64,000 nucleotides of DNA from Alitta virens. Taxonomy: Eukaryota > Annelida > Polychaeta > Phyllodocida > Nereididae. Each line of letters starts with the position of its first letter. Positions within the stretch are counted from its first letter, which is position 1. Below, piece by piece: positions 41,376 to 52,440 of this stretch. The stretch is from the NCBI GenBank assembly GCA_932294295.1, contig OW028579.1, positions 30,267,250 to 30,331,249 on the forward strand, in the 5' to 3' direction. Made by a program: the position numbers and the translations under genes. The notes below the pieces were generated by a model. That model was not told the DNA's origin and did not search any database. It was given only the letters and a program-made list of their open reading frames with translations.

Positions 41376-41462
41376 TTCAGAACTGCCGTATTTTCAGAAG
41401 TGCCGTAGCTTTTCTTGTTCAGAAGTGCCGTAGTTTTTTCTCGTTCAGAAGTGCCGTAGTTT
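41376..41462 (+). repeat. Polinton 20-bp motif, copies 14-17
   Basis: Four plus-strand copies at about 41376, 41393, 41417 and 41443. They lie between the right TIR and the first codon of the unknown frames (41120), upstream of all genes of the minus-strand module. Confidence 0.8.
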
Positions 41463-41499
41463 CACTATTTTCATTACAGGAGGTCAGCTTCTCCTTTTT

Positions 41500-42100
41500 A
41501 ATATTAATTATATTCCCACAGGGGGAACCACCTTGCATAACACTAATTATTACAATAACGCCCCTAGTGTCCCTTTTTTAATTTATATTAATTATGTTCT
41601 CACAGGTGGAGGCACATTCAACAATCCTAGTTCACAAAAATAAACCCCCTGGCAATTTTTATTATTATTAATTATTTGCCACCAGATGACAGCACCTTTA
41701 GAACCCCCCTCTAGTTCATCAAAACCCCCGTGGTGGCCCTTGATAATTGTATTAATATTAATAAGCACCAGACGTGGCAGCACCCATCAAAACCTTAATT
41801 CTTTTTTGGACCCCTGGCGACATTTATTATTATTAATTATCCACCACTAGGGGGCACCACCTTTCAGACATATCTGTAGTTCATACAAATCCCGGTGGTG
41901 GCACTTGATTATTGTATTAATATTAATAAACACCAGACGTGGCAGCACCCATCACAACCTTAATTCTTTTAAGCCCCCTGGCGGCATTTATTATTATTAA
42001 TTATCCACCACTAGGGGGCACCACCTTTCAGACCTACCGTAGTTCCTTAAAACCCCCAACAGGTGGGGTAGTTTGACTGCACCGCCTATATACTACTACT
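41500..42100 (-). repeat. Right terminal inverted repeat with subterminal units
   Basis: It ends TATACTACTACT at 42100, the complement of the left end. It is built of diverged units with 'ggataattaataataataaa' (complement), 'ccaccactagggggcaccac' and 'agacgtggcagcaccc'. Two units near 41700-41850 and 41860-42010 are alike. The outer 130 bases pair well with the left TIR. Confidence 0.85.
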
Positions 42101-42106
42101 CACAGC
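42101..42106. repeat. Right target-site duplication of the Polinton (CACAGC)
   Basis: An exact copy of 27858-27863. Removing the element and one duplication gives the empty site 'ttcattgcacagcttcccgc'. Confidence 0.93.
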
Positions 42107-45051
42107 TTCCCGCCCTAAATTCTGATTGGGTGAATCAAGGGGACCCCAAGCAGCAGTATCTAGTGGATTGTTATGTATATTTGATGCCTTATGTTTTAAT
42201 GAATTTTGTTGCTTTTATTAAGTAAGTTGCCTTTATTGAATCAAATGGCAATGTTTGGAAGAAACCTGGTTGCATGGTGTGTTGAAGTATTAACTGCCAC
42301 ACAGTAATCTCGCACTGAAAAGCAAATTGTGTAATAACAGAAGATAGCGGAAAGTAACCTTATAGGTAAGTAAACTATGAATAAGTAGCAAATATTAAAA
42401 CAATGACAAAAAACGTACAATCAAAAAATACGAAAAAGAGGATGAGCAAAAATTATTTTATTTACAGCACATCAATTACTTGCCCAATTAAGCGCCATTA
42501 TTTATTATCGTTTATTCACTGTGGATGCTTTTCCATAGAAAAAAAAGGATAATAAATAACGGCTAAAGTGAACAGCTGAGTGTAGTAGCTTGGGCAAATA
42601 AATTACCCCAAAAGTTGATCAACCAAAATAAGTATGTACACACATAATTTTTTCCAATATTCTGAATGAATACCACCCACACATGAATACATTTTAAAAG
42701 CTTCTGTATTAACAATATTTCCCCATACAAAGCGTATATGACACCAGGAAAATACTTTATGAGTAGATGACACATTTAACAGCTTATTTGAAAAGGTCCA
42801 TCTCGCATGTACTTCACTGGTTAAAGTAACATAATATGTGCTCCCAAGATATAACAGTGTAAGAGCTTGCATTGTATGAGCTAATGCAGCAGAGGCCAGT
42901 ATTACCATTAGTGATTGCATTAACGCATAATGAGCTTATTTCTGGTACAGGTTGTTCTCGTTTACAAGCCTGGTCTGAAATAGAAGCCGGTGTGACAAAT
43001 AAGCAAGCCAGAATCACATCCATAGATAAATATATTTTAAAAAAAAACAGGTTATAAAGTTTTGTGCTATTATTAAGTAGATTAGATAATGTATTTCTAG
43101 ACATCAATTATACACAATATATTCAATTGCAGTTTTTCTGAATTATAAAAGGACTGAAGTACTGAGGCTGCCTTATGGGTGAGGTTAATGTTAAATTGAT
43201 AGCCAAACAGAATGAGTAATGTTTCATAATAACAGTTTAATTCTATCTTATCACCTCTGAATTTGAAATATATTTAGAGGAGTAAGTCAGTCTTATTATA
43301 AAGGTATTATTCAATGTAGCCTTAAATGCGAGGTAGCCTTAAATGAGAGGTAGCCTTAAATGAGAGGTAGCCTTAAATGAGAGGTAGCCTTAAATGAGAG
43401 GTAGCCTTAAATGAGAGGTTGTCTAATTGTGAGGTGGTCTTAAGGCGAGGTTATGTCATGTTCACATTTTGTATTCTCTAGAAAATTATTTCAAAAAATC
43501 ATTTTAAATACAGTAGACCTATAACTTATTAAATCGGTGAATGGTTGAAAAGTGGCATTTAAACAAGCAAAATTACATTTGAGCAATCAAACAAAGATAA
43601 TGTTTAATAAGTTTTTTTCATAGTTGTTTATTGCAATTATTTAAATTAGAGTGCTTGTGTATTCAATGCTAGAGTCTGAATCATAAAACAATTTGAAACA
43701 TAGAATTGATAATAGCACATGATAATAATTATTTGATTTTAATATGAGGCTCTGAATATACAATAAACGTTAAAATAACATACCTGGATCTTGCTATTTT
43801 CCATAGAAGAACCCAATACTAAATGGCAGGTCTTTTTCCTTTTAAAATATATATGGCACCTGCTTGATATAAACAATATTCAGAGCTAATCAGCAATGTT
43901 TTTACAATTAAGTTAGTCTGTTTAAAGTGCAAAAACACCAATTTCATCTTCAAGGAAATTTTCGAAGTATTTAATAGAATAATTTATTTCATATAACATA
44001 TTTAAACTACATTTTATCATAACATATATGCAAGAAATAATTATATTCATTGTAAATGAGAGACTCCAACAAAAACCTTTACAAAACAACAGAATATTCA
44101 ACAAAGAAGAAAAATAAGTTAAGGTGAACCAATTAAATATATATGAGGAAATATTGGAGCTCAGAGCAATGAAAAATAATACAAGCCCAAAACAAAACAC
44201 TCACATGTAGGGTAACTGGGTAGTTCAGAAGAAAATTAGCAGGTCATTTTGATAAATTCACATGCTTTGTATAGGGGAGCATTTTCTAACCATTCTAGTA
44301 TAGGACCTGAGCATATCCATAATACCCAGCTATCGCACAAAATAATTTTGAGGTATTAATATGAACAACATAATACTGTTTTGTTAAACAAAATTATCCT
44401 GCAGACTTAATTTGGACTCCTAGACTCAAAATCCCTAAATTTCACTAAGTGCATGCTATGAGCCAAACTGTCCAAAATATTGATTCAGTCAAATTGCGGC
44501 ATGTAAAGTATACTAAACTAAAGTGGCCATTCTCTCATTCAGAATTTTGACAAATTTAACAGCCAATGTTCTGACATGTAATTGAATAATTATCTATATA
44601 GTATGTTTTAATATATGCTGTGAATCCCTAATACTGTGAGTGTATACTTTTTTCACCAAATCAGGACAGTTGTTTAAAATATGCCTGCTTGTTGAACAAT
44701 TGATTAGATAGAATCAATTCTACAGTAGGATCAGTAGGATCTACAATAAATTTATAAATGTTCATTTTTTTAGTTCAAAATTTATCATAAAAACTATCCC
44801 TGTACGAATAAACTTCAAATCTTCTATTTTTCTAATGATAATTTGCAGCTTTCTTGTCATAATTGTGGCATTTTACCATGGTCATAAAGAAGCAGCAGAA
44901 ATTCCAGAGATCACAATGGGGAATAGCTTTATGACATAAGCTAGAAAGTTGGGGTTTAACTTGTTGCTAAAATACTTTTTTTTTTCTGTCAATTTCGCGG
45001 TGCTCCATGTCATTCGATGTTTCAATGTTCAATGTCTCAATGCTGAGCAGC
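42107..45051. other. Intergenic, AT-rich, no gene seen
   Basis: The reading frames here (for example minus 42563-43107, 43922-44200) are hydrophobic, AT-driven translations with no domains or splice logic. A 17-bp minisatellite lies at 43318-43440. I see nothing else. Confidence 0.45.
43318..43440. repeat. 17-bp minisatellite (GTAGCCTTAAATGAGAG)
   Basis: Six to seven units, nearly identical, with drift at both ends ('atgcgag' on the left, 'ggttgtctaattgtgagg' on the right). Confidence 0.9.
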
Positions 45052-45315
45052 TGCCAGAGGCAGACGTAATGATGAGATGATAAGGTTTGGTCCACGCCAT
45101 GTCACACATTTACCCTATGGGTGGGGTCTTTTACTTGCCTCAGCAGAGACACCGAGTACAAGACACCTCCAATTTAACGTCTCATGGGATCGACATCCAA
45201 CTGGGATGTAGCTCTCATTAAGAGTGCCCGGACCGGCGATTGAACCCGGGACCTTCAGCAGAGCTGTCCAATATGGAATCGGAGGATGCCTTAACCATTA
45301 GGCCACCCAGCTGCT
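45052..45315 (-). mobile_element. tRNA-derived SINE, family A, full-length
   Basis: The best copy of the family. On the plus strand it begins 'tgccagaggcagacgtaatg', continues through 'cagcagagacaccgagtaca', 'gatcgacatccaactgggat' and 'gattgaacccgggaccttc', and closes 'ccttaaccattaggccaccc'. The tRNA-like promoter boxes are at the right, on the minus strand. Confidence 0.85.
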
Positions 45316-46667
45316 TTTTCACGAAAGATATATGACAAACCAGTGGCCATTTATTTTGAATCCCACTACAATGTATAATGTATTTGGTATAATTGAAAAA
45401 TGTCATATGAAGAAATAAAACTGGTGAAAAAGGAGTGGTTCTAACTGCAGTTACTAACTGTAATGACGAACATCTGTCTTCACACTTATTAGTCAGATTT
45501 TGGGCGACAAATTGTCTTTTTTGTAATCGAATCTGAGCTGATTTTCTGCTAATTCTATTGAAAGTCCAGTTGCTAAGCACCCTGAATCAGCTATAATCTT
45601 GACCAATCATAGGAGAGATAACAATGCACAGCCTCATTTTGGGTTATCAGACAGCGACACCTGCCTGTGATCCTTGGAACTAATCTTCATTAGCTTTGTT
45701 CAGCCCAGCATAATTCTGCAGAAAAGAGACTATTAAGCCGAAATTAGGTTATCTATCTCACATATCTGTTGTTGCGTAGGCAGTGAATATGTACATTCTG
45801 TGCCTTTGCAAGAAAAATAAATTCTGGGCTGCATACTAAAAGTATAATTATATACACTTAGTCAAGTAACCCAATTTTGACGAATTTTTTTTTCTATATT
45901 ACCTCATTGTTAAAATGATGAACTTTCTTTCTCCAACAACCAAATTGATTAAAATTGTAAGAATTAAGTGGATAACATTTTTAACTAAATTACTTAATTT
46001 TTGAAGCTTTTTAATACCTACTTCGAGAATAGAGATTTGTTAGTTTTAAGCAATAAAATTATTAACTAAAAATAAATAAATCAATGAAATTTGAATTCCA
46101 TTCTCAAATGTTCCATCAACTACGTCTAATATATGTTTGTGCAAAAATAACATATTCCAAATAAATGCTAGTAATTTCTTGTTAATCGTGGGTTATATGA
46201 ATATGTTAACCAGATATTGATAAATTTGGCCTTGGAATTTATTATTTACCATGGTTAATTGGTTATATTAATTGATCAATTATTTCTAACAAATATTGTA
46301 ATTAAGGGACAAGCTAATTATCATATTCGAAGAAATTGTATTGTTTTTCGGCCATAAATAGCACAGAGCAGCAACAAGTCAACTTTAAAAAAATCCTTGA
46401 TGTTTGCTGAATATTCTATGGTAATTTCTGGTTATACTGGTGACAAGATGGCAAAAAAAAATATTATTCAAAAGATAGGAAACTTGAAGTTAATTGGTAT
46501 AGGGAGAAGTCTTAATGTGTTGAAAATAGGGTAAACTTTTAACATTTCTGTTTCATTTTTTTTACTAACCTTCAAACTTTTTATGATAAAATATGACTGA
46601 ATATACAGTATGGATCCTAATATATGATAATATATATATGGTTGTAGCCCAACACCTTGTAATACTA
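45316..46667. other. Intergenic, no gene seen
   Basis: AT-rich. The minus frame 45218-45580 partly translates the SINE and has no domain. Nothing supported. Confidence 0.4.
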
Positions 46668-46770
46668 CATGAGTGTTGCCTGTTGCTTGCTCCAGGCCAG
46701 GAATTAAATCTGGGACCTTCAGAGGGGGTGGCAAATGCCTTTACCACTAGACCAACCATGCTGATGACTG
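46668..46770 (-). mobile_element. SINE family A, head-only copy
   Basis: It contains the complement of the tRNA-like head ('ggaattaaatctgggacctt' and 'gcctttaccactagaccaac') but no body. Confidence 0.55.
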
Positions 46771-47109
46771 GGTTATGACTACAGTGGGTATAGTCTCAAC
46801 ATAAGGCAGGGTTCCAAAGCAGTTCAGAACCCCCCCCCCCTTAAAAATGTCTGTATCTCCTGCACAAATGATGATAACTATATTTTTCGATAGGCCTGTC
46901 TTTTTGTTCAGATATTTTTTTTTTAGAAAGTAAACTTCAGGGGGTGGAATTCTGAACGAAAAATAAACATGCTTGAGTCTCCCTTTTGCTCATGAATGTG
47001 AAGCTACTGCTTATGGATGCCAAATTATCCCACTAGGGGGCAGGTGAATAGCTGAGGGGGATAAATGGCGGAACAGCCTGTTGTTTGCGGACTGCGTAAT
47101 CAGACATCA

Positions 47110-47401
47110 GTGACGTAAACCTAGGCCAGAACCGGACGTTTTATAATCAGCGCCTGCGCGTAGCTCATCCTTTACAAACCGGCCACAGTGCAATTCGGTC
47201 TCAAAAAGTTTGCCCTTCAACAGGTGTAGGGAAGTTCGCTAGGCAAACTGTGTTTTCTCTTGTGGTCTTGTGTGCACAGGAGCCGCAGCAACATAGGCCT
47301 ATTTAACACAAGAATTTCTCAAGAGCCTGCCACACACACTAAGAAACTCTGCAGAGACACAGGTGGAAGTCAAAAACAGCCAAAGATATATCACACAAAA
47401 G
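47110..47401 (+). promoter_or_regulatory. Possible promoter and non-coding first exon
   Basis: A GC-richer patch in AT-rich surroundings. A CRE-like TGACGTAA lies at 47111-47118 and a TATA-like TTTATAAT at about 47140-47147. About 250 bases with no long frame follow, ending at a strong splice donor, AAAAG then GTAATG, with the exon end at 47401. A 5' non-coding exon fits. The nearest downstream plus-strand acceptor leading into a coding exon is TTTCAG at 54825, which opens the neuropeptide precursor, so this may be that gene's first exon (intron of about 7.4 kb). That link is inference. Confidence 0.4.
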
Positions 47402-47689
47402 GTAATGTCATTATTAAATTTTTGACCAGTTTTAACTTTTCACTGATTAGGAAGCTCTATGTGTGTCAGTGATAGAACTTATTTAGTTATTTATTGAACT
47501 AATTATTTCTTATTTTCATAATTTTATTTGTTACCTATGTCATGTTAGAAGGACAGTAAAACAAAACTTATATTACTTTTTTAAGTTCTAGATTAATTTC
47601 GATTTAACATTATTAAGGTTCTGGCACTTAAACTACTCCAAGAACTTATACGTATTTATGAAGTCAGTCATCAATGTCAACTTAGTTGA

Positions 47690-48175
47690 GACGATAATGC
47701 TTGGAGTCCACACCATGTTACACATTTACCCCATGGTTGGGGTATTTTACTTGCCTCAGCATATACTTTGCTAATAATTTGTTGTAAGATTAGTTAAGCG
47801 CTCTTCCAGGTTGAGATTCAATCCACACTGTGTTGCTCATTATATTATTCAATAAAAAACAAAGAACATAGTTATTTTAAAAAAACTTATCAAAATGTAA
47901 ATCAAGATTTATCATCTATTATCACTCAAGAAAAAGAGATAAGACAAATCGATATGATATCTCCAGGTTCTATCCCAGGCCAAGGACTACATCCCAGCTG
48001 GATGTTGATGGCATGAGACATTAAATCGGAGGTGCCTTGTACTCGGTGTCTATGCCGGGGCAAGAAAAAGACCCCACCAATGGGGTAAATGTGTAACATG
48101 GTGTGAACCCCCCCCCCTATCCTTATCATCTCATCATTACGTCTGCCTCTGGCAGCTGGTCATATAAGCTGGCTA
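47690..48175. mobile_element. Two SINE family A copies in opposite orientation
   Basis: A tail fragment in reverse (about 47690-47765, 'gcttggagtccacaccatgt') is followed by a longer plus-orientation copy (about 47960-48175), with 'actacatcccagctggatgt', 'ggtgccttgtactcggtgtc' and the final 'tggtcatataagctggc'. The C-run at 48108-48117 interrupts the latter. Confidence 0.7.
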
Positions 48176-48179
48176 AGTT

Positions 48180-51148
48180 TCAGACACAGAAGCATTGAGA
48201 ACCTGACAATGAAATTAAATACTGACTTTAAATAAGCGATGAACTTTCTGCATTAGAGAAATCAGAAACACTTGAGTCTAAATGTGATCATCTCTTCAAA
48301 CAGCATCTCACAGTTGGCAGTTTAAAAGCTGACTGTAAAAGCATTCTCTTCAAGATTAAAGTGTTCTGTTTGCCGTTTTATTCTGTCAAGTTTAACTTGT
48401 GAAATTTAAAGCAGGTTACGTTTGAAAGATAACTTTGCATAAAGATTTTTAACTTTTTTTACAACATGTTGTTGGTGTTGGTTTTATGATAAGATACATA
48501 AAAAATGAGATACAATTTTATTTAAAGTCGGTGGTTGAATAAAATAACAATACAACACAAGCTAGTTTTTCGCCAACTGGAAAAAAGGTGAAATATTAAC
48601 AAATGAGAAAGTAAAATGAAATATGTAAGTTAGATATCGTTAAAACGTATTACAAGGAATTTCTTTTACTTAGAACACAGTTGCCACATTGACCAGTATC
48701 AAGGATATCATTGCTTCTTAATGAGTCTTAAATTGCAGGATTTATTCTAAATTAAATGAAAGAATGGAAAATTCGATAAAAGAAAAGATTTACACCCATA
48801 GCTTTTTTAATTTGCATTAAAATCTTATCTTATCTTAGTGACTTGACTTGACCAAGTTGTAAAGTACTCTTTTCCTAATCCGAAAGTTACGAGTTCGAAT
48901 CATATTTTGTATGTGAAAACTAACCCAATTATTTTTGAAACTCAATTGTTCATTCCACAAAGGAACTCAATATTTGGCTAAGATTGTTAGTCAGCTTCAT
49001 CTAAGAACTAATTAAATTTGTGAGACAAATTTTTTTTACCAAAAAAAAAGTTTTAATTAACAGTTTGAAATTAATAATGACTCTCAACTAACCCGGACAT
49101 TGTATCACTGCGCAAGCTTCAGGGTTGTTAAAATTCAGCAAAACTTGGTCTATTTTAAAATTTCCTTAACTACTCACTAAGAGTATCGTTTTAGGCAAAA
49201 AGAATGAATCTATTAGGGACTTTATAAATGAGTTTATCACACACTGGTCACACAAATCTACCATTCATAATATATAATATAATATAAATGTAAATAAATT
49301 ATGAGCAGAATAGCAGTTTATAATATACTAGTGCTACTACTGTAGCTACAGACAGTCTTTAAAGCTGCATTGTCAGTCGGTTTTTGTACCACCTAAAAAG
49401 CTATCCAAATAAAATAAAATGCTTCTAAATGATGAATTAAACAACTAAAATTGTCTAGATTGAACTAAATTATGAAATATCACAGGAATCTACTCGATCG
49501 GCTTTGTTTACATTTTAGCTAATTATGCATACTGGAGAGCGTCGCCGATTCGCAACGTCAGAGTAATTTTAAAAAAATGAGATCAGAGTTGTTTCAATTC
49601 ACACCATAAGCGAACTAATATACATTTTTGTACATAAGGAACTTTTTGAAAAATAAAATTTATCACGAAGCGAGGACGCTAATGACGTTCATTTGTGCCT
49701 CGTTTTCATGTCATTGGCCATAAAAGTAAGTGCAATGTAAACAAACCGGCAATTTTTGATGGCATGAAAAATTAAATGCCAGGTGAAGTTTATTTATTTC
49801 ATAAGAAACTGTGAACCCAGCAAAACTCAGATGGTAGGTAGTCAGTATTAAGAAGAAAATGAATTGAATGTAATAGATTTTGGCCACTGTCATTTTGACA
49901 GACAGTGCACCTTTAAATGCAATTTGCGCATGTAGGTACTGAAGCACAGTTCTTACTCATTTGATGACTGGCATAATTACTTAAATAAGAGACAAAAGTT
50001 TACTTACTATCATGTAGAATATTTTGTTGATTAAGTTAAGCAGTCACTTATTCTTATCATAAGATAGCGCCATATGGCATAATATTATATTTCTTATGCC
50101 CGAAAACAGCTCAGTGCCATAATCGCATAAATACCCTGTTCATTTGTACGCATATTTTTATTATATTACCCATTGTAACATGCATTGCAATACCCAAAGT
50201 GACCAACAAAGCCTTGTGACATGACTGGTCATATTGTTATTCTGAAAACATTTTCTGAATTTGGCACCAAAGAATGCTTAGAACTACTTAATAAATATTT
50301 CCCAGCATGCCTCAAGGTCAATCCGAATTCCAGATTTTTCTCATAATAATTATGAATCTATATAATATTATAGATATGTCTTATTTCGTCATAATTGATG
50401 GAAGAATGACAATTACTGCAAGCATTCTTTAGGAATGCTGCCAAATAACGGTGTGAAATTGTTCTTGATATTTTGGGAAGTGCAAGAAATTAATATGTCA
50501 GTGATTGATAGGCTGATAACACTCCTTTGGCTTGCAGAATCTACAATGTAACAAAAATATAAGTGTTACATTGTACTACAAAAATTTAGCCAAAGGATAG
50601 CAGAACTCCACCTCTAGAAATGATAGAAAGATGCAGTTTTCTGCTAGTTACCAAAACCACCAAAATTAGATGATTCACTTAAAAGAAGACTTTAGGTCAC
50701 TGGCGGATTCGGGGGGGGGGGGGGGGGGCAATTGGGGCATGCCCCCCCCCCCCCCCCCCAGTACCAGTCTTAATGCCTACTGACAGGGAAATCCAACAGT
50801 CATGCTTTTGCTCCTCATGATTAAGACCACCTCATTTTTAAAACCATTTCATTATTCTAACTGTTTAAACCACATCACTATTAAGACTCCATCATGAAAA
50901 CTGCCTCGCTATTAAAACCACCTCATTATTTCGATGCTAAATTTGGGGGGAAACTTGATCAAACTGTATTTAAATCACAGTTAATACCATCATCGAATGG
51001 TCAGGCTTTACTGTAGTGCAAATTTCCATAATAGCAAGAGTTTGATACTTTTAGTAAATTAATTTTTCTATGAATTTGAAAAAAAATTGATCTATATGAA
51101 AACTAAGATCCATGTGCAGTGTAGCACTTGCTTCTGATACACTAATAG
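48180..51148. other. Intergenic or intronic, no gene seen
   Basis: AT-rich, with no supported coding region. It contains the poly-G/poly-C palindrome at 50711-50760 and a TACATTGT-type inverted repeat near 50544-50580 ('acaatgtaac' facing 'gttacattgt'). If the first-exon model above is right, this is intron of the neuropeptide gene. Confidence 0.4.
50711..50760. repeat. Poly-G / poly-C inverted repeat
   Basis: About 17 G, then 'caattggggcatg', then about 20 C. The two tracts can pair as a GC hairpin. Similar facing tracts occur at 4199-4285. Confidence 0.85.
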
Positions 51149-51335
51149 GGTGGGGGCCTAGCTCAGTAGTAGCGCGCTGGGCTTCCAACCACTGGGTACT
51201 GGGTTCAATTCCCTGTCAAGCCTATGTTGCATGGCTGTTTCATCCTTCGTCTCATTGCCATGGTCCCTACCTGTCCTAATTAGCCCATCAGGTGCAGAAA
51301 TACAGGACGTAAAGCATTCATCAACCACCACCACT
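51149..51335 (+). mobile_element. tRNA-derived SINE, family B
   Basis: A box 'tagctcagtagtagcgcgct' and B box 'gggttcaattccc', followed by the family B body ('cctgtcctaattagcccatc', 'tacaggacgtaaagca'). It is very close to the copy at 8159. Confidence 0.85.
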
Positions 51336-51796
51336 CTGATACACTCGTTGCAGACAATGCCTATTCTGTTTAAAATCAACCACCTGATGACAAGCAACTA
51401 ACAACAATCAATTCTAAGAGGGATTAAGTTTCTGTTTAAATTTGTTTTAAGTTGTCTACTCTCATGGTATTAGGGAGTTATTGCCCTTGGGAGGCTGATT
51501 CACACTCGAGCGCTAACGTGCTCTCATGTGATACATCCTGAATCAGCCTCTTGTGGGCAGTTAAGTTCTATCACTAATTATAGCAATTACCCAGTGTGAT
51601 TGTAATTGTAGTGATAATTTAGAATTTTACAGTGCCAGGTTTTAATAACAAAACAGAGTGCACGATAGTCAGGGGGAGGCAGAGGCAGGCAGAGGGGGGC
51701 AGAGAGGGGGATGGGGGGGGGGGGAGTCCCAGAGAATGGACAAGCCTTAACTTTGCTGAATTGTTCTTTATGATGTTATATGTATGTGTGTGTGTG

Positions 51797-51970
51797 ATTA
51801 GGGCTTTACGTCCTGTATTTCTGCACCTAATGGGCTAATTAGGACAGGTAGGGACCATGGCTATGAGACGAAGGATGAAACAGCCATCCAACTTAGGCTC
51901 GACCGGGAATCGAACCCGGGACCCAGCGGTTGGAAGCCCAGAGTGCTACATCTGAGCTAGGCCCCCGCCC
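51797..51970 (-). mobile_element. tRNA-derived SINE, family B (reverse)
   Basis: Complement of the same family: 'gattagggctttacgtcctg' at the tail side, 'gggaatcgaacccgggaccc' (B box) and 'gagctaggcccccgcc' (A box side). It faces the copy at 51149. Confidence 0.85.
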
Positions 51971-52015
51971 TATGATGTTCTATGTACAATGTATATTATA
52001 AATTGCAAAAAGGTT

Positions 52016-52106
52016 CCCAGATAGCATTCCAAATGGTGTACCGAGTGCTACCGATGGTGGCCTATATTGAAACAACGCTAGCCCGATTTGGAATGCTGTC
52101 TGGGTT
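52016..52106. mobile_element. Palindromic MITE, CCCAGATAGC family
   Basis: CCCAGATAGCATTCCAAATG at the left end and the complement GATTTGGAATGCTGTCTGGG at the right end, with a 50-base middle. Confidence 0.75.
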
Positions 52107-52336
52107 GTTTTGTTTCTCTTATTGTCATTGACCTTGACATCTGCATGACATTGACAGCAGAGATCATTACCTGCAGAATTGATATGGTTTTTTTTTATAT
52201 AATGTAGGCCTATTATAATTAGTAAATATGGGATGACATGTGCAGTGCAGTACTTTTAAAATTATGATAATTGTTGTCTTGTGTTCCTGCAACACAAATG
52301 ATGATATATTTTTCAAACTTTTCTGTAAATTCAGTA

Positions 52337-52440
52337 TTGTAGGATAGGATAGGCTAGGCTAGGATCGAATAGGCTAGGCTAGGCTAGGATCGAATAGGCT
52401 AGGCTAGGCTAGGATAGGATAGGATAGGATAGGATAGGCT
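52337..52440. repeat. AGGATAGGCT minisatellite
   Basis: Pentamer units 'aggat' and 'aggct' alternate in a higher-order pattern of about 30 bases ('aggatcgaataggctaggct'), ending in five 'aggat' units. Confidence 0.9.

Larger units (their letters stand above)
27864..42100. mobile_element. Polinton/Maverick transposon, 14.2 kb, internally deleted
   Basis: Termini start AGTAGTAGTATATAG on both sides in inverted orientation (Polinton ends typically start with AG), with the perfect duplication CACAGC. Inside are protein-primed DNA polymerase B (minus), a packaging-type ATPase (minus), an integrase N-terminal domain, a capsid-like C-terminus, a tandem PC4-like protein and small proteins on both strands. 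Missing: the integrase catalytic core, the adenovirus-type cysteine protease, and most of the major capsid protein. Typical animal Polintons are 15-20 kb, so internal deletion is plausible. Single in-frame stops break several frames. A 20-bp motif is dispersed through the element and was not seen outside it. Confidence 0.92.

Noticed and set aside
27864..42100. Endogenous adenovirus or another dsDNA virus
   Set aside because: The 6-bp duplication, AG-type inverted ends and polymerase type fit a Polinton; no adenovirus-type structural gene set is present.
43318..43440. CRISPR-like array
   Set aside because: Units are contiguous without unique spacers and the genome is eukaryotic; it is a minisatellite.
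42563..44200. Hydrophobic minus-strand frames of about 90-105 codons
   Set aside because: AT-rich spacer translations without signals, domains or splice support.
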